DNA of 35,246 nucleotides from Deltaproteobacteria bacterium (GTDB lineage: Bacteria; Desulfobacterota; Desulfobulbia; Desulfobulbales; VMSU01), in contig JAADIV010000117.1 of assembly GCA_013151175.1 (NCBI GenBank), positions 1 to 35,246 on the forward strand, written 5' to 3'. The notes beneath the pieces were generated by a model. It made no database searches, was not told the origin of the DNA, and saw only the letters and a list, made by a program, of their open reading frames with translations. The translations under genes and the position numbers were made by a program. Shown here piece after piece: positions 35,118-35,246 of this stretch (positions within the stretch are counted from its first letter, which is position 1; each line of letters starts with the position of its first letter).

Positions 35118-35246
35118 TTTGCCATTATATCCTGGGGCAGCACAGCGGGATCGCCAACAATGACCGGTTTGGGTTTTGCCGCCGGGGATTCTGCCGAAAC
35201 TGATATAGTGGCTGCCGCCTTTGCCGGCGGCACGACCGTGCCATCC
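35102..35246 (-). CDS. C-terminal end of an unidentified protein (runs off the right edge)
   Basis: I translated this frame by hand. The last 47 codons before TAA are open to the edge of the window. The visible part is rich in alanine, proline, valine and lysine (PPAKAAATISVSAES, AAKPKPVIVGD) and ends in AVLPQDIMAKWISN. This looks like a low-complexity linker and a short tail, not a catalytic domain, and I cannot name the family. The overlap with the following gene and the lack of stops support a real gene. Confidence 0.55.
   Translation of the reverse strand, partial: DGTVVPPAKAAATISVSAESPAAKPKPVIVGDPAVLPQDIMAKWISN

Overview
The window looks like a gene-dense piece of chromosome from an anaerobic Desulfobacterota (deltaproteobacterial, sulfate-reducer-like) bacterium. 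The clues are a Tat-exported membrane-bound [NiFe] hydrogenase with its cytochrome b, a methyltetrahydrofolate:corrinoid methyltransferase plus a RACo-type corrinoid reactivase, LL-diaminopimelate aminotransferase, a class II DAHP synthase, a stand-alone NifX-like protein and a DUF3786 protein with an Fe-S motif. This placement is inference from gene content; no rRNA is present.

Layout. 1-5730 (minus strand): mobB, then the hydrogenase operon small subunit - large subunit - cytochrome b - hypF, with hypF running off the left edge. 5810-8548: mntP converging on dapL across a 163-bp inverted repeat, a first copy of a MITE-like element just upstream of dapL, and a NifX-like gene behind a good sigma70-type promoter. 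8581-8646 may be a remnant of a second NifX-like gene. 8872-11322 (plus): rph, tgt, yajC, tRNA-Arg(ACG) and a strong intrinsic terminator. 11473-13634: a PilZ-like small protein and a two-gene ABC-2 exporter. 13792-15820 (plus): hisD and rsmG. 15805-21116 (minus): icd (frameshifted), comF, a REC-PAS-histidine kinase, an AIM24-family protein and the DUF3786 protein. 21300-27730: a YkgJ-like cysteine-cluster protein (plus), then on the minus strand RACo, a GT2 glycosyltransferase, the second MITE copy, acsE, an HsdR-N-like protein and DAHP synthase. 27855-32392 (plus): a nitrilase/heptose-phosphate adenylyltransferase fusion, a RelA/SpoT homologue with a degraded synthetase site, and an exported cyclophilin-FKBP fusion. 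32389-35246: a phosphopantetheinyl transferase, cvpA, a pair of overlapping sugar transferases of the TIGR04283/TIGR04282 kind, and the tail of one further gene.

How genes work together. The hydrogenase genes form a complete module: catalytic subunits, membrane electron exit and one maturation factor. AcsE and RACo belong to corrinoid-dependent C1 chemistry (Wood-Ljungdahl type); the DUF3786 protein carries a related Fe-S motif but lies in another operon. Genes are packed tightly, with several convergent pairs overlapping at their 3' ends.

The items I consider most worth a second look are: the 8-bp tandem duplication that breaks icd; the MITE with target-site duplications placed in the same orientation just upstream of dapL and acsE; the inverted repeat whose two ends supply the stop codons of mntP and dapL; the nitrilase-HldE fusion; and the hydrolase-only RelA/SpoT homologue. 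I did not find a CRISPR array, a transposase gene, a phage module or a convincing defence island.
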